The notes under the pieces: model-generated
The model's input: only the letters and a program-made list of their open reading frames with translations
Told to the model about the DNA's origin: nothing
The model's database searches: none
Assembly (NCBI GenBank): GCA_963691705.1
Contig: OY829546.1
Coordinates: forward strand, 72,001-136,000
Direction: 5' to 3'
From: Viola odorata
Lineage: Eukaryota > Streptophyta > Magnoliopsida > Malpighiales > Violaceae
DNA length: 64,000 nucleotides
Made by a program: the position numbers and the translations under genes
Part shown: piece by piece, positions 33,134 through 44,051 of the stretch
How positions within the stretch are numbered: the stretch's first letter is position 1
How the letters are laid out: each line of letters starts with the position of its first letter

Positions 33134-36100
33134 CTAATTTAAATTTGCGGCCTTGTGCAGACGAATTATCATATATCCAAACTTCCCTGCCCCAGGGGAT
33201 GAGCCTTCAAAGAGAAGTGGCAAATAACCAGTAGCGCCTTTGTACCTGTTCTGAATCTGCGATGTTCAAGCAACAAATAGCTTGTTAAAGATAATCCAAT
33301 GACAGCCACAAAGAACTTTATAAAATAACTAGTGCAACTCCAGCCTCTACATTAGAGCAGTGGCGGGCAGTAGAAGACGGGAAGAGCACCTCACCACCAA
33401 GAGAACCTCAACAACACTAACAGGAAGCAAAAGAAAACGCTCGGTACTGGATTACCTCAAGGATTTGATGGCTGCTCCGAAGGCTATTTTGACCAATTCC
33501 ACAAGCTGTTCCACCAGAACCTCCACCTGTAATTTTTGCTCCATACAGCGTCCCAACTTCAGGTGGGGAAGTTGTAGCATGTTGCATCTCCTGAACCAAC
33601 CGCACAAGCCTCTCTGTCCCATCACTGCCAAGTCCGCAGGCGCTGTAGCTGTAGTGACACTGTGAAACATAATTGTGCATGATGAGTAAGTACATTTTCT
33701 CCTCCATTTTGATAATTCCAAGCACACATCATACAAATTCCAGTCTTATGACTGCTTGTAAGAAGTTAGAAACTCAAGGGAGCTTAACATCTATTTGATA
33801 TGCATACCCTTGACATTCGAATCTTACTCAACAAAGAATAAATAAGAACTTTGCACGGACCTGATATAATAGCTCTCCAAGAGCAGTAAGCTGTTCTTCT
33901 GAACTAGCAGATGTTAGCAATGCTTTGAAAGCCTACACCAGAGAACAAAAACTAACTTCAACAGTTTCAGAAATATGAATGGGTGGAGAGAGCTCATTCC
34001 TCGGTACATCATTTCCAAAATTTATTAAAAAAAATTGTGGTTTGTGAAGCAATAAACCGCTGTGAGATGAAATCTCTCATTACAGGTTGCTGACCTGAAC
34101 ACGGAAATTTTCATAAACAGGATGTTTTGCTGCAGCTATGAGCCCGTATTTGCGGTGCTTATCAATCACCGTGACAGAATCATTGTGATCAGCGTACATC
34201 TCCAAAAATGCCTCCCCGAGTATGGATTCAGGAAGAGTCTTGGCATAAACAGCTTCGTATCTTGGGTGTGCGGTATTGGCACAAACATTAATTTCAATGT
34301 GCAAGAGATTAAAGGATTTCATAACCAAAAACCAAGGAAACAAAAAAAAAAGAGCTTGTGGAAATTTGAGGCAACCTTCACAATACAAGATATGAGGTTA
34401 TGACAAGTATATAGGTTATTAGGTTTTCTGTTCGTGTACATGTGATGAGTGCACAGCGTTGCAACAGGAGGCTAGGTAGCATGAAATAAAAACTAAAAAC
34501 TCCACAGCAACTACAATGTGAGAGGGTTTCAAACAGCAGTGACATTAGAAATAAGGGCACTTTTTCTGGGTTTTTAGCTCATTTACAACGATGAGGACCC
34601 CATACCTGTGTGGTGACAAGTTGCACAAGTAATCTAGAGAAGTTTCAGATTTGAGTAGTTCAACACAATCATCCTCCAGTGCATCAGAGATTGTCTCGTT
34701 AACAGTAGTGAATGATCTAGACAAAATAGCAGATGCTGCAGACCTTATCATCTTTCGACCCATGAACACCCCTATCCTCACGGATCCATAGTCTGCACCA
34801 CCAACACTGCCAATGCAAAAAAAACTAATCAATTGGCAGTTTGGAAATCTTTTTACACGGGTTGTTATTTCTGAAGAAATGCAACATAGTATAAATGCCT
34901 CAAAGATCATTAATCCTGAAAGCTTGCTCATGTGGAACAAGAACTCAAGTTTGGTCTATAACTTTAATAGTCTATGAATTCATTATTAAGATAAATATAT
35001 CTTTTATCTAAAGAAAATCTGAGAGAATTTACCCAGAGGAGCATCACAAGATGTGAAAACTCTAAACAGAGAACCACAGTTAGTTAGATTATTCAGGGTT
35101 ATGTGTAACTCCAGGATTATTTAGGAGAAAAGGACAGCATACCATAAATCAAAAGAATACATTGAAAATCAAGAAAGGACTGCAAAGAAAAGATGAAAGG
35201 GCTTGGGATAAATATGTTAGAAGTGAACACCTATTTAAATAGAATTCACTCGGGAAGTAGAAAGAAAAAACATAAAATACCTGTGCCGTATGCCTGAATC
35301 AAGTCCCCAGAATCGAATATGGCTTGGAATTTCTACAAGCCCAATAACCTCAGCAGGCTGCAAAGGTAACAACCATAGCTTCAGTATCATCTCTTCAACA
35401 TTCAAACCTTACAATGGATGTTTTTTGTAATTGATAAATTTTATAATGGTTCTTACATGGCACACCATTGCAAGTAGCTTGTTAGCTTCACCGCATGCTG
35501 AAGTCATCTGGTCCATAATGCCGCATGGGGCTCCAACAATGTGATTCTCCACCTGTCACACAATGGCTAAGTTAAAAGGATCTGTAAAATTTTCAATCTG
35601 TCGGAATGAAAAACCAATAACATGGTTGAGTTAGTATTGAAAAGATGGTCAAGCTAGTATAAAACCTTTTGGCAAAGCAATGTCTCTTGGGCTAATACTT
35701 AATCCTGAAAAGGTTGAAAGAAAGTACATAGAAATTAGTTGTCACCAGAAGATCAAACACACATTGCATGAGAGGACAGTCACACCAGAAAATATAATGA
35801 AAAATACTATACAATCTTTGAGGCATAGGTTAGTATAGAGGTTGGTCCTTTTGTTAGTATACATTAACATTTTGATGAGATAATCTTTTATACAATTGTA
35901 AGGGAAAAAAAGAGGCATCCCTAGTTAAGAACTATGTAGCATTTAGATGGTAGAGGCTTAAAGAATTAAGAACATTTTTTTATATTTCCTAATAAAAATT
36001 TGTTAGTTGATTGATGATGAAGAGATTTCCTAGACACAATAAATAATCCCCTAAGTTTGGTCTTAAGTCTTGTAGTTACCGCGATAAGGCTGATAGATCT

Positions 36101-36162
36101 AGATTTGTTATGCTCGTTAGTGATATTTTGCATCCATACTCTCTCTACCCATATTTGTAATA

Positions 36163-36396
36163 GGATTCCCTCCCCGTTTTTAATAAACGTCTTTTACTAT
36201 TTTGATACGCATATCGAGGAAGCTGGATAACACATTATTTAAGATAATTTTGTCTCGAATTTTTTCTCGGACGTACTTTAAAGATTAACGTACGTTCGAA
36301 AAAGTACGGAATTTTTTGGGTCAAATAGTGAATCATCCGGCCTCCTCGATATGCGTACCCAAATAGTAAAAGACGTTTATTAAAAACGGGAGGAAG
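36163..36396. mobile_element. Stowaway-like MITE, family X copy 1
   Basis: 234 bases with TIRs of about 50 bases (CGTTTTTAATAAACGTCTTTTACTATTT..TACGCATATCGAGGA and its inverse), flanked by TA (36161-36162, 36397-36398). The centre is a palindrome around AAGATTAACGTACGTTCG. It sits where the missing ARA1 exons should be. Two relatives lie at 49.0 and 61.75 kb. Confidence 0.8.
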
Positions 36397-36910
36397 TAGT
36401 TTTTAGTACGTTCCATTCTTTGTATGGCTTGTCCAAATCTAAATTTATAGTATTGCATGGCCAGTGCAGAATGAAGCATGTCAAAGGACATACTGCATAA
36501 TCATATCACCAATCAGTGTTAAGAAAATACAACCAACAGGAAACACCAAGGAATGAGAAAGAAAAATATTAAACGGGTGTGCAGTGTAGTAAGTTGAAAA
36601 AAATATTTTTTTGGGTTTCTATTAAGAGGATAGATAAATGATGATAGTGCATACTGCCCACAAAACCATGTTAACTTCCTCACCTGTCCTCCGATGATAA
36701 GAAATATACAAGTCTCACGTGAGTATCTAGATGCAAAAAAAAGGGTTTCAGTAATGATCTAGGTTCCAACCTCCTTGCGGGATTTATGTAACCTCCTCAC
36801 AACTAGAGGTACATCAATAACATCACGGAAGGCAGGCACTGAAAAGAAAAGAAATTATCCTCTTTAAAACAAAAAAATGTATCATAGCAGGAAAAAAAGA
36901 GGGGGTGGGT

Positions 36911-36931
36911 GGGGGGGGGGGGGGGGGGGGG
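36911..36931 (+). repeat. Homopolymer of about 21 G
   Basis: An unbroken G run inside a GGGT/GTGG-rich stretch (36900-36945) within an ARA1 intron. Long G runs are rare in plant DNA, can form quadruplexes and are prone to length error in sequencing. Confidence 0.9.
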
Positions 36932-38609
36932 TGGTTGGTGTGGAGATGGAATCACAAAGAAGCGCTATAGTAGAACATACTTGGGCAATATCCTGGCAAC
37001 GGGATTAGGAATTCACAGTGAGAATAATCCTCAGCAATCTGTGCCAGTTTCAAAATCAGAAACAACTTTAGCGCAATAGCAAATCACTTACCAGGACAAA
37101 TGTCTAATCAACAGGCTAATCTTGACAATGATTCAATGAAGCCGCTTCATGAGCTAACAGCAATGCCATACTTGGAACTGTTGCCGGCCAATCAAACAAA
37201 AGAAGACTTTATCACAAGCTAGAAAGAATTCCATCAACATAAAAGAGGGGCAATAATAACCATGAATACTATATAATAATTCCATATATCTGTAACCTGC
37301 CAAACTATAGATCGGTAAAGATTTCCGGCGGCCATAACATACTCCGCGTAGATGACTAGGGAAAAAATTAAATGAGAACAAGTTTGCAAAGTTGAATATT
37401 TGACTAGGGAACTTCAAGCAATGGCCCAAAATGATATTTGACGAACCAGAAACTAAACAAGAATGCAACTGGTAGAAAATTACCTGAAGTTGGCTACACA
37501 AACAGATCGAATCCCAGCATCAGCTGCTGCATGGCATGCAACTGGGACCACATCAGAAACCTATTATGCACATACACACAACTTAAGGTATAAGTGTTTG
37601 TATAAGATTTAGAACTTTCAAGACTGCAGATATTAAATCCTTGATCTCAGAAATCATGGTAGAATGAATGCCAGAGGCATAATGCTTAATCTAATCATAA
37701 GAACAAACAATAGAGAAAATATTTGAATACCACTAAATCAGCTTTGATTGAGTTAAGCCACTCTATTTCTGTTGCCAAGATAGACGCTCGAGGTATTACA
37801 GCTGTCTCGGAATACTACATGTCACAAGAACAGGGTAAGTAATATGAGAAAGAAGCACTTACTATAGTCCAAGGACTAAGCATTAGAAAGAAGGTCATGC
37901 GGGCCAAACATAAAGATAAAAGAGAAAGAAAGATATGTCCGGCTAACATATGAGAAACATTAGGACCAATTTTTACTCCGCAACAACCGAACACTTATCA
38001 TGGCAAAGGAAATAATGAGCGAATGTATACCTTGGCGAGGGAAGCGAGGCGATCCACAGTCAATGCATCAGCCTGAACTGCTCCACAGTCCAATAGTACC
38101 TGATAAACTCAAATATAAACATGATTTGATAAAAGAAGCAAGTTATCGGTTGTGAATGAGAACAAATAGAGTGAGAATGTCATGAATTCATAGTAGTTGC
38201 CTTGCGAATGAAGAGTTGAGGGGACTGTATCTCGGAGGTGTATACAAAGTCAGGAGCACCGGTGACCACGTGCACATCATGCCCAGCAAGGATTAGGTTC
38301 CTGACAACCTATAGACGTAGCACACATGTGATGAGCAAGCTACTTCCACAGAGGCAACAGAAACAACCTTCTATTCCATTATAGTGCGGATTACACAAAT
38401 GAATTTAACGAGAGATCTCAAGTTTCATTATATAACCATGGAGCACTCAAAGAATGTTTTGAGAAAGGGTCATTAAATTATGGAAAAATGGGAAGACAGA
38501 CCTCGACGACACGAGTGGGATGGCCAAAACCGTGACCAGTGACATAATAGGCGAACACCAGGGGCTTCCTAGACACAGACACTCCTTGATCCTGCTCCTC
38601 GATTCTCAT

Positions 38610-39889
38610 TTTGCACAAACAGAGCTTAAAAGAAAAGGTAAAAGGATAGTTGAGGAGGTAGAGAAGCGACAATTTTAGGTGGGAGCTCAGCTGGCAGGTA
38701 TGGCAGCAGCATTTCCTTCCTTCTGTTTTTCGTTTCTTTTGATCATAAGAATGGGAGGAGTCTTCAGATTGTTCAGAATCCGCATTTGGTGCCGAGTATA
38801 TGATAACATCTCTCAACTGTGTTTCGCGTATAACCGTTTTAATTTTGACCTTATTTTCCTATTTTTTCTATAACTTCTTCCAAAAAGGACAAAATAATTG
38901 GAACCTTCATGTGCGTGCGTAGCACACCCATCCCTTTCATTTCCAACTGGCCATCTGCCATCCCTGCCCGGTTTGTCACACAGGATAAATGCTACCGCGC
39001 TCTCTCACACTACACACACCCATACACGGATGTGTAATTGTCATCCCCTGTCATTAATAAAAAAAAGTAAACTGTAGTTAATTTTGGTACGAAGAAATAA
39101 GAATCGAATTTAATAATGCTGAAAATAAAAATATAAAACAAAGGAAATTATTTGCTTTAGCTTAATTGATGTAATGAATCTAATTACAAACCCTATTTTC
39201 TACTTTAGAAAATGATGTGATTTTTTTAAAATATATATTTGTAATTTTTATAATATCTACGTCGGAAATCCTTTTTTATCTAGAATGTCTTCGCAATTTT
39301 TATATAACACATTTCTATCATTTTATAGATAGATGTGAAATTTAGCCAAATATAAAATGGGGATAGATTATTTTTAAATTTTAACAAAATAAGCATTGAG
39401 CTTAATTTATTAGTAAAGAAATGAAAAATGTCAGGGTTAGATAGAAATTTCTAAAAATAAATCATTACACGGAATTAATATAGTACGATAGAAGAGAGGT
39501 TTTTTTTTTAAAATTGTATGTGTATATAGCATTCTTTTTTAGGTAGAGAAAATATAATTTAAATTATCCATTGGAATAACGAACTCTCTTAATCGATTGA
39601 TAAAATAAAACTCTTTTGACTAATATTGGTTGTGGTAAGTGGTAAGGGATTATCCACTTCTAATTAAGATCTCGAATTAAAATTTTAAAAATTAAAAAAT
39701 TATACCTAAAATACTCACATTTTTTTTTAGGATCCTAAAGAATTCAAAAAAAAACTCCCGGATGCAACTTACACAAGTTGCGTAACCGCCCAACTAACAG
39801 GCCCACAAAACAAAGCCACGTCTCAAACACATACTATCTTCTTTGAGGCCTTGGGCTCTAATTCCTGGGCTTCTTTGTTGAGCTTCCTT
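38610..39889. other. Spacer upstream of ARA1
   Basis: The first 300 bases would be the ARA1 promoter and leader; the rest is AT-rich. No gene or clear repeat seen. Confidence 0.5.
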
Positions 39890-39896
39890 TTAGGCT

Positions 39897-41090
39897 TAAG
39901 GCCATTTCAAGGATGGCAGATTCGTGAAGGCCGAGGTATCGAGGACGCGGAGTTGGCTGTGTATATATACTGAACATCAGGATATCAAAATGGAAGTGTA
40001 GAGTTAGGGTTTGAAACAAGCCGCCGTTGGTGACTGCTAGAGTTACGATGATCCGCGTCTTAAAAAAATTACTCTCCCTAACCTCCCCGCCCCCGACCCC
40101 GTCAAGACACTTCTCCAGAATCTCCACTTGTCATTCCACGTCTCCCCACCCTGACACGCCGGTCATTGTGTTTTGGGATCGAAGCTATCGGAGAAGCTCT
40201 GATGCCAATTCAAATCAGAGGTTTTGGTGATTTGAGCCAATTGGCGAGGGCTAATTATTCTCTTTCTTCCGGCATTAAACTATTTCATATTCCTCCGGGT
40301 TAGTCCCTTTTCAGTGTTCTGTTGGACACTTTTGTTTATTGAGTTTTGTTGGCATATATTAAGAAATTGATTTGAGTGTTAAATTGATTTAGCATCACTG
40401 CTCTTATGGTCTGCATGATCGATTGCACTTGTTTGACTTGCGTGGTTTGGAGTTTTGTTGGATGTTTGTATATACAAACCAATTTGTTAACAATTGAATA
40501 CTGTTTTCCTGACTTGAAAATTATACATTTTAAAAGTCACGACAGCTTTTAATCTTATCCACCGGGTCTCTCTTCTTTCTAAAGATTTCTAGTGCCATCA
40601 TCATTCTACATACTCAGTTCTTCAGTAATACATATATCTATCTAAATTGCATGTTAGAATCCATTTAGCTTTGTCACACCACTAGGTTCTGTTATTGCCT
40701 CTTCTTTACTGGGAATTGATCTTTATTCATGGTAGTTTAAGTTCAGAATTTAGTTTCTTGTTTTGTCAGTTATCTAATTTTTCAAATTATCTTCCTTTCC
40801 AGATAGAAAGGGCATGTGAAAGGGAGGGCTGATTCGGCTCTTAAATTATGTAAAGTGCAAGTGATGGAAAGGGCAAGGGGCAGCGCTGATTCGGCTCTGG
40901 CAAGTGATGGAAAGGGCAATGGCAGTACTGATTCGGCTCTTAAATTAGATGTCTTGGGTTTGAATAATCCGCCACCAGCACATATTTTTGGAATCAGTGG
41001 GGATCGTGACTTCTCTACATTTTACGTCGCTTGAGGTTGCGGAATTATAACATTCAATTTGATGTTCATGTTATTCTAAAAGGGGAAAAT
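39897..41090 (+). pseudogene. NYN-domain (limkain-b1/MARF1-type) gene, degraded
   Basis: From ATG 40048 the product begins with a basic, Ser/Pro-rich leader like a mitochondrial presequence, then PVIVFWD, the first motif of NYN nuclease-like domains. The frame then breaks. Downstream, in another frame, 40180-40298 reads IRGFGDLSQLARANYSLSSG and a PPG end before a GT donor. After an AG acceptor at 40802 a third block holds ALKLDVLGLNNPPPAHIFGI and SGDRDFSTF, with the conserved Asp pair of the domain, followed after a one-base loss by residues resembling RRLRNYNIQFDVHVILKGEN. Exon 2 also carries three tandem copies of a 40-45-base unit (40815-40945). The part between VFWD and IRGFGD is missing. 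NYN proteins are putative endoribonucleases. Clearly non-functional. Confidence 0.7.
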
Positions 41091-41215
41091 TTAACTGGAA
41101 TTGAGGGGAAAATTTAACTGAAAACCTTAAACCTAAAGGTATTTTAACCAGCTTTCTGAGGACAGCTGCACAGTTTAGAATAACATGAACATCAAATTGT
41201 CCTCTGGTTGGAGAA

Positions 41216-41460
41216 TATTATAATTCCGCAACCTCAAGCGATGTAAAATGTGGAGAAGTCACCCCACTGAATCCAAAAATATGTGGTGGCGGATTATTCA
41301 AAACCAAGACATAAAGATCTAATTTAAGAGCCGAATCAGCACTGCCCTTGCCCTTTCCATCACTTGCCTTTTCCATAATTCCATAATTTAAGAGCCGAAT
41401 CAGCACTGCCCTTGCCCTTTCCATCACTTGCCCTTTCCATCACTTGCCCTTTCCATAAAT
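41216..41460 (-). pseudogene. Inverted partial copy of the NYN gene
   Basis: The minus strand repeats the 40815-41050 segment: the triplicated AAGGGCAAGGGCAGTGCTGA-like units, then LNNPPPHIFGFSG and the sequence ending GAGGTTGCGGAATTAT. Together with the plus copy it forms an inverted repeat with arms of about 230 bases and a spacer of about 170. Confidence 0.8.
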
Positions 41461-41555
41461 CATGCTATACAAATCCCAAACAAGAGAGTTTAGAAACTAC
41501 TGCACGTTTGTCCAGTCATCTTGAGATAAATCATGCTCCTTTCATAAAGGAAATG

Positions 41556-41700
41556 CCAATGCAGATTCGTGAAGGCTGAGGTATCACGGACGCGGATTTG
41601 GCTGTGTATATATACTGAACATAGGAGGGCCACGATATCAAAATGAAAGTGGTGAGTTAGGGTTTGAAACAAGCCACCGTTGGCACTTAGCACTTTAAAT
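41556..41700 (+). repeat. Duplicate of the NYN gene upstream sequence
   Basis: GCAGATTCGTGAAGGC..GTATC..GGACGCGGA..TTGGCTGTGTATATATACTGAACAT and TTAGGGTTTGAAACAAGCC match 39910-40030 in the same orientation. So the NYN 5' region has been copied directly while part of its body was copied inverted. Confidence 0.85.
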
Positions 41701-43289
41701 TTTCTAGCTTGCAATGCTTGCTTAAGGTTTTTGACTGCTAGAGTTGGTCTTCCTCGTATGGTGGATATAATAATATCGGAGGAGGTGATACTTCTCGGAT
41801 ATTATCATATCAACCATACTAAGGGCATCAGATGTGGTGAGCGGCGGTGAAGAAGAAAGGGTTTAAGGATGCTTATATAGTTTATGATCTTGATTTTGGG
41901 AGAAAGGGTTTATGTTAGTCAAGGGGCTGAAGTTTGACTCTTTGGCGGATAACAGTGCCTTAGGGATGAATGCAGCTCCCTAAATCAATCTTATCTCCAT
42001 TTTTCGCTACGATTCATTTGTATTGTGGCGGACTGGTTTTGTGAGGCTGATACATGTTTCTTTTTTTTAATCAGCTTATTTTGTGGTGTTTATTGTGCTT
42101 TTGTTTTGATCTGTCAGATCAGATTGGTGTTTTTGTCATATTATCCCGAAAGGTGTTGTTTTTCTTAAATTATGGTTTATCGAGTGGTAATTCAGGCAGC
42201 CCCTTTGCGTCAAATTATGGCAAAGGAGGCGTTAAACTGCTCGTATATGAATGTCCTGTGCTCTTCAGATTTGCTGAGATTTCTCTTGGAAGCTGGTCTA
42301 GTAAGCACAGGCACATTTTTTCATTTTTCTATTTCATTTCTGTTTATTGACCACATTTTTGTGCTCAGATTTCTCTTTGAAGCTGGTCTAGAAATCATGT
42401 TAGAGAACAGAACAGGCTGAGAAATATTTTTAACTGCAGATGCCATAATGTATGCTATATAAGTGTTGATGACTACTGACGGTTGATCGCCTCTCTGTTC
42501 ACCATTTTCATCCAAGTCCATCACCATTTTCATCCAAGTCCATCTTGATCTTTTCTGCCTCCATTGTCTCTGCTAAACCCGTTTCATGTTCATCTGCTAT
42601 GCTGGTCACAGTCACAGCTAGTCGGGGAGCAACCCAGGATACAACGGCCAATCTTCTGTCACCAGATGACTCTCTGCCTCTGTAGTGTTCATTTTATTGT
42701 GATTGAATTTCTTGGTTAAAAAATATGGTCTGGAAAACAAACTGTAGTTGATTGGTGAAGAGATAAGAAATTGTGCGCTAGAGTCTCCTGGTTTTAGTGG
42801 AAGGAAGAGAAGTTGTCGTCGTATGTCTTCAAAATCCTTGCATTTATCACCAATTTGTACCTGGCCTTGGACAAGGAAATACGCTGAGTTTGATTTTGAA
42901 ATTCACAAAAAATTCAAGGCTCTTCCTTGTATTTGTGGTGCGTGTGATGACTGTAGGTTTCTGGTAGCTTCCTCATCCATCTGATTCTGGGCCCCGGCCT
43001 CGCAAATTGGCGAACCAGAAAATAAAATAAAAATTAGAGGGAGGATTAATGATTACGTGGCAGTTGGTTAAATAAACCTTGACCAACCAATGGTAACTGC
43101 CATTTCTTTTTCTAGTATTTCTCTCTTTCAAATTTCAATGACTGTGGGACATTATCTCCCAAGTTCTAACTCTTTCATTCATTTTCTAATTATTTGAATT
43201 TCATAAGTTCTAATGAGTACATGTCATGTGGAGGGTTTTCTAACTTTTCTTGTCACAAATAGAACTGTATTACTATAGTTTGTTTGATT
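41701..43289. other. Low-information region with small duplications
   Basis: No gene I can name. A 22-base unit (CACCATTTTCATCCAAGTCCAT) is tandemly doubled at 42500-42543, and a CAGATTT..CTC..GAAGCTGGTCTAG block is doubled at 42266-42300 and 42367-42392. An open stretch at 42748-42984 encodes a basic product with a Cys cluster (CICGACDDC) near its end; it may be an exon remnant. Confidence 0.35.
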
Positions 43290-43644
43290 GCTTTCTTTCC
43301 TCCTGGAGGCTGTTTACCTAATAGTTGTACTTAGAATTTTGGAAGAATTTGGGTTGAAACAGTCAGGAAGTACTACAATTATGTGTGACAACAGCTCAAC
43401 TATTAAGTTATCAAAGAATCCTGTTCTTCATGGTCGGAGCAAGCACATTGATGTCAGATTTCATTTTTTGAGAGATCTTTCGAAGGATGGAGTTGTTAAG
43501 CTTGTTCACTGTGGAACAAATGAGTAGATTGCAGACATTCTTATCAAGCCGTTACGATTGGAGGTCTTTGTTCGACTAAGGGAAAAGCTTGGAGTGTGTG
43601 AAAGGGTAAACTGAATGCTACCACTTTCAGTTTAGGAGAGGCAT
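43290..43644 (+). pseudogene. Ty1/copia RNase H end
   Basis: Plus-strand coding resembling the end of copia pol: MCDNSSTIKLSKNPVLHGRS, KHIDVRFHFLRD, then a TAG at 43525-43527 and the usual IADILIKPL block, ending at a stop near 43615. This is the C-terminal RNase H region with one in-frame stop. A purine-rich tract (AGGAGAGG) precedes the LTR. Upstream pol is absent. Confidence 0.85.
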
Positions 43645-43900
43645 TGTTGGGTTTGTTTTGGTCTTCGGTCAATTGCAGTTAGAAATAAGCTCCGATGAAT
43701 CAGGGGTCAATTAGTTGTTTTTAGTATTTTATTTGTTTCTGTTGGTTGTTTCCTGTAATTTCTTGTTCACGTATTTGTAGGAGACTGAGTCTTCATCTTT
43801 AGGCTATTTAAAGCCAAGTAAACTATGATAATAAAGTATCGAAGCTTTCAGCTTTTGTTTGAGTGTTATAGAGTTTTTCTCTGAGAACAACAAACCCAGC
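43645..43900 (+). mobile_element. 3' LTR of the copia fragment
   Basis: Starts TGTTGGGTTTGTT and ends CAACAAACCCAGC, near-perfect inverted termini, about 255 bases. It follows the RNase H remnant and a polypurine tract, so it is the 3' LTR. Its right end touches the cyclotide coding sequence with no spacer; the exact boundary is 43898-43902. Confidence 0.75.
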
Positions 43901-44051
43901 TATCAAAGAGGCACTCCTCAAGAACATTGACGGTCTTCAAGGCAAAAAACTTTGCGGTGAAACTTGTGTGTGGATTTCATGCATCACTGCTTCCATTGGG
44001 TGTTCTTGCGCGGCCAGCAAAGCTTGCTACAAGGACTCTCTTGATATATAA
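43899..44051 (+). pseudogene. Cyclotide precursor, 5'-truncated (bracelet type)
   Basis: One frame from 43899 to TAA at 44049-44051. It encodes the end of an N-terminal repeat (helical, [12 protein letters not shown]), a mature domain at 43941-44036 of 32 residues running from Gly to Asp, and a four-residue tail SLDI. Cys spacing is CX3CX4CX6CX1CX5C, starting CGETC and containing CSC, exactly the cyclic-cystine-knot pattern. The Gly start, Asp end and a tail beginning Ser-Leu fit asparaginyl-endopeptidase cyclisation. Cyclotides are plant-defence peptides that disrupt membranes. Loop 2 ends in Ser where bracelet members usually have Pro. The ER signal peptide and most of the pro-region are missing: a copia LTR abuts the 5' side, and an in-frame TAG lies at 43869 with no ATG after it. 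The AG at 43898-43899 could act as a splice acceptor. Confidence 0.85.

Larger units (their letters stand above)
33134..38609 (-). pseudogene. ARA1: L-arabinokinase (ARA1-type), central region lost
   Basis: Exons for the N-terminal glycosyltransferase-like part: 38609-38502, 38308-38201, 38099-38031, 37814-37731, 37560-37484, 37355-37297, 37038-36981, 36838-36771. For the C-terminal GHMP-kinase part: 35704-35666, 35552-35457, 35357-35281, 34806-34606, 34260-34095, 33932-33861, 33659-33456, 33256-33134 (TAG). Motifs include YYVTGHGFGH at the N-terminus and [18 protein letters not shown] and KITGGGSGGT at the C-terminus. ARA1 phosphorylates free arabinose for salvage to UDP-arabinose. Between exon 8 and the SPRD exon, roughly 400-450 residues of the expected protein are absent, including the GHMP ATP-binding loop. 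Two remaining exons have indels: about 8 bases missing at 37355 and about 5 at 35675. The intron after exon 2 starts with GC. I infer a non-functional copy. Confidence 0.85.

Noticed and set aside
42748..42984. Open frame with a CICGACDDC cluster resembling a post-SET zinc site
   Set aside because: Too short and lacking any SET-domain sequence; the Cys spacing alone is not enough.
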